From NCBI RefSeq assembly GCF_037975245.1, contig NC_092583.1:6235264-6299263 (forward strand): a stretch of 64,000 bases of DNA, written 5' to 3'. The translations under genes were made by a program, and so were the position numbers. The DNA is from Apostichopus japonicus (lineage: Eukaryota; Echinodermata; Holothuroidea; Aspidochirotida; Stichopodidae). Shown piece by piece: positions 60,501-64,000 of the stretch (position 1 is the stretch's first letter; every line of letters begins with the position of its first letter). Below the pieces are notes generated by a model that saw only the letters and a list, made by a program, of their open reading frames with translations, did no database searches and was not told the origin of the DNA.

Positions 60501-63500
60501 AAACCAGTTGATATGTTTGATTTGTATTAGTATATACTGTAGTTAAGTAATAAGATAAAGACCTACCTGGTACTGGAACTCTATTAGTATTCACATCAAT
60601 GTATACAGTATAACTTGAAATCAGCTCAGTCGACATTCACTTCAATCACCTTTCCACGTTCATTAATTCAACAATTATGTCATGAAGAAATGAAGAATCT
60701 CAGATTTATTTACACCTCTTTTGACAAGAGATCGCTTCATTTTTGTGTTCAGTATTCAAACCCTGTATCTTATGGGTTTGAAAAAACAAAGAACAAGAAT
60801 TGCTCATTCTAACACTAGTCCTAATGAAGGATTAGAATGGTAAGGGTATCTTTGCAAGTTGAAGAGATATGTTCAAGCAGGTAGTTCAACTGTAAATTTG
60901 TAATACAATGCAAACAAAAGTCATATATACTGATTCGAGGCCAACCTGTTAACCATGTTTAACACATTTGGATCTTTACCACCCAAAAACAATTTTCAAA
61001 TAACAAAACTCTGAATTGCTTTTATTTGAAGTAACTGTGTCCAAGTGATCCCCAGATGGTAGACATCTCATCCTTTTATCCACTTGACCATGACATTGGT
61101 ATGAAAGCAGTGATCGATAAAAAAATTATTCAAAAGCACTATTTTCTTTTATCAAATTGGAGAGCTTAGACCACTAGTAGATTAAGGCTCCCAAAGAACA
61201 GCTTGTTTTTACTCACCTATGAGCAGTCGATGACATGAGAAAAGCTAGATTTATAAAGCTGCTGGACATGTTATCATAGGACTCATTCTTATCTAGGGTA
61301 TAGATAGAGCGGTTGCTAGGGTATGTTGGTAATGGACTGCAAACAGAAGGAGAAATGTCATGTGATATCAGTCACCACTTATCTAAAGCCCTTGTAGCAC
61401 ATAAATAGATTCCAACCTAGTCAACAGAGTCATATCAATTCTTTTATTACAGTTTTTTTTTCTGCATATCGCAGTTAATATTTGCTTTGGCTGAAAGTGT
61501 AAAGAGTTAAACACAGAGACAACTTTCAACAGTTCTCACACCCGAGCTTTCCTTATCTATTTCTCATGGGAGGGGGGGGGGGGAAGTATTGTACATCAAG
61601 GCACCCAATGACTGGTGTCTCTCGCCCCCTGGTGGAGATTCCAAAAGGATATTGGCCTCCACTCATTATTTCCTACACATCTGCATCTGAAGGGAGAATA
61701 TAATGCTCAGTTGTGAAAGGTTGACCCAAACTATGCTACTTCCTCATGTGGACAGGATAGTAAATTCCCTCCGTCCATATAGGCTTTGCTCATTTCTGTC
61801 AACCCTGTCACAACTGAACATTACTTCTGCTGAGCTGTCACATCTCTTCCCCAACTTTCTTGTGATATATGTACAAACAATATCATTGCCCTTCCAGTGA
61901 ACAAGCTGTGTGAATTCATGTCATACAATCATCAAATTGTAAGTTTGCATCAAATATGAGCTTTCAATGACTTGTAATAAGAGAGTAAAGAGAATGTGAA
62001 CATTAGCATATAAATCCACCAACCTGTCTGTTGATAGGGTCAAACTCTCAGAGCTAATGGATGTGACTGTCCCGATCAACTGAGCTATTTGTCCTGTATT
62101 CTCATCACTGGCAATCAACCAATCCCCAACCTCAAACCTAAATGGTGAGACACTGAAGAGAAAAAAAAAACATTTGTCACTGAATCAAATGGCCAACTTG
62201 CAACCAATGGACCTGTCTAACCTGCTTGTATCATGGCTTCTGCTTTAATTATACCATATTAGTAATTAACAGCTAAATGACTCTAACCTTTAAGCAGTCA
62301 CCTGGTGCATGCCTCTAAACAGTTTAAAAGAAGGGATAACTTGTATGATGATATAATAACCAACAACACAAAGTATATAGTTTACCATGGCAACAACAAA
62401 CAGCGATGGATTTACCAACAAGATCCATAAAACTATTAAATAAATATGTTCTCTGACTGATACCTTTCTCTGTGCTTAAATGTGACTTGAAAAACTCCGG
62501 AATCTTCTGCCTTGCAACGTTGGACGATGAGATCACTATGGCAACATCCTCCTTTTTCTCTGCAAGGGATACAATAATAGTTGCATGAAAATGTGTAATG
62601 GATAACCATATGATGTACTATAGTGCTTTAATGTTTAGGTTTTCAACATGTCATCCACAAAGGTGAATGAAAACATTAGCAGTGGCAGCAATTGTTGAAT
62701 CTACAAATGAAGATAGAGAGCATTGTTACCTTTCTTTTGCACTCTTGTTCCAAACATCTTTAGTTGAGTTTCTTTTCCTTATCTCTTCATGTTCCAGAAT
62801 ACAGAGAGTGTACCAATGTACAAAGTACTGTAGATGGGAGTCCTTAAGATGGTGGATTTGTTCATTAAATCCTTGCAAAGCAGCATCAGATAGCGGAGCT
62901 GGATTTATCCTATGAAGTACAAGAAGCAAAAAGACTTAGTCGACAAGGCCACTCCATTTATGTTATCCAAGCTGAATTTACAATTATCATGAATTTATCC
63001 TATGAAGTAGAAAGAAGCAAAAAGAATTAGTAGACAAGGCCACCCCATTAATGTTATCCAAGCTGAATTACAAATATGATGAAGCAATAAAAAAAAAAAA
63101 TAAAAAAAAAATTGATAGCTTGGAATGCTCAATGAAAGATACGGCAATTTGTTTCTACCTAAACATTTCCTTCACATAATCTATTGGATTCTACATATTG
63201 GTGGTTCATTCCCTAGTATAGAGTGTGTGATATGGGTTAGTGGCTGCAGTAGTTATTGAAGAAATGAAACCTGGCATCTAGGAGGCTAGAGGTTAATTCC
63301 CTGACTGGCTACACAGCAGTATGCAAACTTGGTAAAACAATTGAAAATGATTTGACACTTACTCAAACTAGATCGCAAGCTAATTTCAGTTCACTTCCTG
63401 ACTGGTATACTTGCCTTCTTGCAATCATACAATACATGCTTTTGGACAGATTTGAATAGTACTTACTTGTTCATTATTGCACAGGTTGTTGCATGACAAC

Positions 63501-64000
63501 ATCTGCCACAAGTAAAGTCATCTTCAATGGGAGGAGGGAGCTCAGGTGGTTGGAATGTATCGTTCCTCAGATCTTTCTTAGCACTCTTAGAAACATTAAA
63601 TGCCAGCTGATTCCTCAGGTGTATAAGTTCTATACATTATGGAAAAAAACTCAATAGTCTTTACTCTGACAACGTAAATGTTGATGACATTATACCAGGT
63701 TCAAAGGAAATGTCAAGAAAATTACATTTCATTCTCAGTCATGTGAGAGATATAATTAGAAGCTCTCTGAATATTTTATCAATTAGAGTCAACTTCATTC
63801 TTGTTTGTATGATAACAGTTACAGGCTACTGATTAACAATTCTAACCAGTTCAACAAAGCTGGGACAGAGATACATTAATTCAATGTATACATGGCACAC
63901 ATTATGGATAGCATTTCCAATCATCTTGATGTTATTTTTAGATTGTTTTAATAAGCTAGATATGATGGTACCTCCCACTGCACATAAAGTTACCTCTCTG
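54377..64000 (-). CDS. DNA2: DNA2 nuclease-helicase, C-terminal two thirds (16 exons, starts right of window)
   Basis: Spliced minus-strand gene. Exons: 64000-63994 (partial), 63629-63467, 62909-62730, 62559-62464, 62152-62024, 61336-61217, 60477-60401, 59932-59831, 59267-59152, 58737-58612, 58230-58037, 57748-57550, 56519-56448, 56099-56019, 55782-55615, 54556-54377. Phase is kept at every junction; about 669 residues. Order: iron-sulfur cysteines (CGRC..C), linker, beta-barrel-like segment, then SF1B helicase motifs: Walker A GMPGTGKT, Ia [81 protein letters not shown]. Family knowledge: DNA2 is an ATP-dependent 5'-3' helicase and flap endonuclease, acting in Okazaki fragment maturation, double-strand-break end resection and mitochondrial DNA maintenance. 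The nuclease active site (PD-(D/E)XK) is upstream, outside the window. Distinguished from UPF1, SETX and IGHMBP2 by the Fe-S motif and the THSAVDN..LLKL signature. Confidence 0.96.
55298..55507 (+). other. Unidentified protein-like frame inside last DNA2 intron
   Basis: A plus-strand frame without ATG start reads [20 protein letters not shown], then [20 protein letters not shown], then [20 protein letters not shown] and a stop. The amino-acid composition looks like a real globular protein, unlike neighbouring frames. I do not recognise the family. It may be a retrocopied or captured exon, or a small antisense gene fragment. Confidence 0.3.
55615..55782 (-). CDS. DNA2: DNA2 exon (motif V)
   Basis: 56 codons: [62 protein letters not shown] is motif V and almost identical to vertebrate DNA2. 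Acceptor TTGCAG, donor GTACAG. Confidence 0.96.
56019..56099 (-). CDS. DNA2: DNA2 exon
   Basis: 27 codons: [20 protein letters not shown] then TVEHLIR. Matches E-x-x-G-V-x-N-x-x-E-A in the family, the glutamate-rich turn before motif V. Acceptor TACAG, donor GTGAGT. Confidence 0.9.
56448..56519 (-). CDS. DNA2: DNA2 exon
   Basis: 24 codons, phase 0 on both sides: [20 protein letters not shown] then STEQ. Corresponds to the family segment PWLMGVFEPNNPVCFLNTD. Acceptor AAAG, donor GTAGGG. A weakly conserved short exon, supported by phase and position. Confidence 0.85.
57550..57748 (-). CDS. DNA2: DNA2 exon (motif IV)
   Basis: One base plus 66 codons: [69 protein letters not shown] is the SF1 Q-Y-R-M motif. 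Acceptor GATAG, donor GTAGGT. Confidence 0.96.
58037..58230 (-). CDS. DNA2: DNA2 exon (motifs II and III)
   Basis: 64 codons plus two bases: [35 protein letters not shown] and [19 protein letters not shown] is the Walker B (motif II) and GDHKQLPP motif III. All catalytic residues expected for ATP hydrolysis are intact. Donor GTATAG. Confidence 0.96.
58612..58737 (-). CDS. DNA2: DNA2 exon
   Basis: 42 codons: [20 protein letters not shown], then [17 protein letters not shown] is the conserved FLRLG element after motif Ia. Acceptor TTGTAG, donor GTCAGT. Confidence 0.94.
59152..59267 (-). CDS. DNA2: DNA2 exon (Walker A second half, motif Ia)
   Basis: 38 codons: [20 protein letters not shown] then [19 protein letters not shown]. 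The K-T completes Walker A, and [14 protein letters not shown] is diagnostic for DNA2. Acceptor TTTCAG, donor GTAAAC. Confidence 0.96.
59831..59932 (-). CDS. DNA2: DNA2 exon (helicase Q region, Walker A first half)
   Basis: 33 codons: [20 protein letters not shown] then TLIMGMPGT. The glutamine in NEDQHSAI is the Q-motif position. The Walker A loop GMPGTGKT is split by the following intron between T-G and K. Acceptor TTTCCAG, donor GTAAGG. Confidence 0.95.
60401..60477 (-). CDS. DNA2: DNA2 exon
   Basis: 25 codons: [20 protein letters not shown] then [13 protein letters not shown] matches the family LRDLIIDF. The acceptor is ATCAAG, not pyrimidine-rich, so the exact start is slightly uncertain; phase agrees on both sides. 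Donor GTTAGT. Confidence 0.85.
61217..61336 (-). CDS. DNA2: DNA2 exon
   Basis: 39 codons: [20 protein letters not shown] then [11 protein letters not shown]. Resembles the family LPESTLFRLDQEE..LGNLSKLM segment leading to the helicase core. Acceptor TTTGCAG, donor GTGAGT. Confidence 0.9.
62024..62152 (-). CDS. DNA2: DNA2 exon (beta-barrel region)
   Basis: 42 codons: [20 protein letters not shown] then [17 protein letters not shown]. The pattern G-D-x-[LV]-I-x-S corresponds to AGDRVIVSGEE of the human protein. Acceptor after a long T-rich tract, donor GTTGGT. Confidence 0.92.
62464..62559 (-). CDS. DNA2: DNA2 exon
   Basis: 31 codons: [20 protein letters not shown] then [11 protein letters not shown]. 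Position matches the family EKSGSCIGNLIR segment that opens the beta-barrel region. Acceptor TTGCAG, donor GTATCA. Confidence 0.9.
62730..62909 (-). CDS. DNA2: DNA2 exon (linker after Fe-S)
   Basis: 59 codons plus split ends: [47 protein letters not shown]. Family counterpart: [20 protein letters not shown]. The 3' splice acceptor (CTTCATAG) lies in a 90-bp sequence that is duplicated just upstream (62,991-63,080). Confidence 0.94.
62901..63080. repeat. 90-bp tandem duplication spanning a DNA2 splice acceptor
   Basis: Copy 1 is 62,901-62,990 and copy 2 is 62,991-63,080. Both contain TTTATCCTATGAAGTA, GACAAGGCCAC and GTTATCCAAGCTGAATT. Copy 1 includes the first bases and the acceptor (CTTCATAG) of the DNA2 exon starting at 62,909; copy 2 carries the same acceptor again. 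Confidence 0.93.
63225..63340 (+). mobile_element. Possible tRNA-derived SINE fragment
   Basis: TGGGTTAGTGGCTGCAGTAG resembles an A box and GAGGTTAATTCCC a degenerate B box (GGTTCGAATCC type), but the distance between them is slightly longer than normal. Weak. Confidence 0.3.
63467..63629 (-). CDS. DNA2: DNA2 exon with Fe-S cluster cysteines
   Basis: 53 codons: [20 protein letters not shown] to the motif [18 protein letters not shown]. The spacing C-x2-C-x5-C equals the three C-terminal cysteines that bind the 4Fe-4S cluster in DNA2; the fourth cysteine lies upstream in the nuclease domain. Acceptor TATAG, donor GTAAGT. Confidence 0.93.
63994..64000 (-). CDS. DNA2: DNA2 partial exon at window edge
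   Basis: The last seven coding bases of an exon (CAG AGA G) before donor GTAACT. With the first two bases of the next exon they read Q-R-E-L-I, matching the family K-R-E-L-L before the RNQ motif. Only the exon end is visible. Confidence 0.7.

Noticed and set aside
54377-64000. Assignment to UPF1, SETX, IGHMBP2 or ZNFX1
   Set aside because: The C-x2-C-x5-C iron-sulfur motif upstream of the helicase and the [14 protein letters not shown] signature are specific to DNA2.

Overview
This is a eukaryotic, intron-rich, AT-rich window holding parts of two conserved animal genes, both on the minus strand. Protein similarity, long introns, common TAGGCCTA-type words and a retroelement mix (CR1/L2-like and L1-like LINE remnants, a Penelope-like remnant, MITEs, a tRNA-derived SINE) fit a marine invertebrate. 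A non-vertebrate deuterostome such as an echinoderm or hemichordate is my guess, not a proof.

Left and centre (7,396-43,187, minus): the 5' part of the Trio/Kalirin RhoGEF gene. I reconstructed 14 coding exons by splice sites, phase continuity and family similarity. They encode about 672 N-terminal residues: a start methionine, a SEC14/CRAL-TRIO domain and the first spectrin repeats. The rest (more spectrin repeats, DH-PH modules) would lie left of position 1. The introns hold tandem arrays (about 97 copies of 32/34 bp at 3,670-6,968; 13 nearly identical 67-bp copies at 12,566-13,436), LINE remnants, a Penelope-like remnant, a 318-bp MITE and a tRNA-SINE.

Intergenic (43,188-54,376): about 11 kb of repeats. 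It contains an ACTTAAGT palindromic repeat close to the Trio start, a roughly 2.6-kb nested inverted repeat with polypurine/polypyrimidine tracts, a GGGCCCA-rich duplication, an L1-type zf-RVT fragment, a 32-bp AT-rich array, and a 93-bp array directly behind the DNA2 stop.

Right (54,377-64,000, minus): the 3' part of DNA2, the nuclease-helicase of DNA replication and repair. Sixteen exons (the first cut by the window edge) encode about 669 residues, from just before the iron-sulfur cysteines through the whole SF1 helicase to the stop codon. The nuclease domain lies to the right of the window.

No operon logic applies: Trio acts in Rho GTPase signalling at membranes and the cytoskeleton, DNA2 in genome maintenance. 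The points most worth a second look are the exon-length periodicity that exposes an old cassette duplication inside Trio, a 90-bp duplication that copied a DNA2 splice acceptor, the 93-bp array that repeats a polyadenylation hexamer nine times behind DNA2, a CpG-enriched patch in Trio intron 1, and the nested inverted repeat. I found no convincing wholly new gene system.
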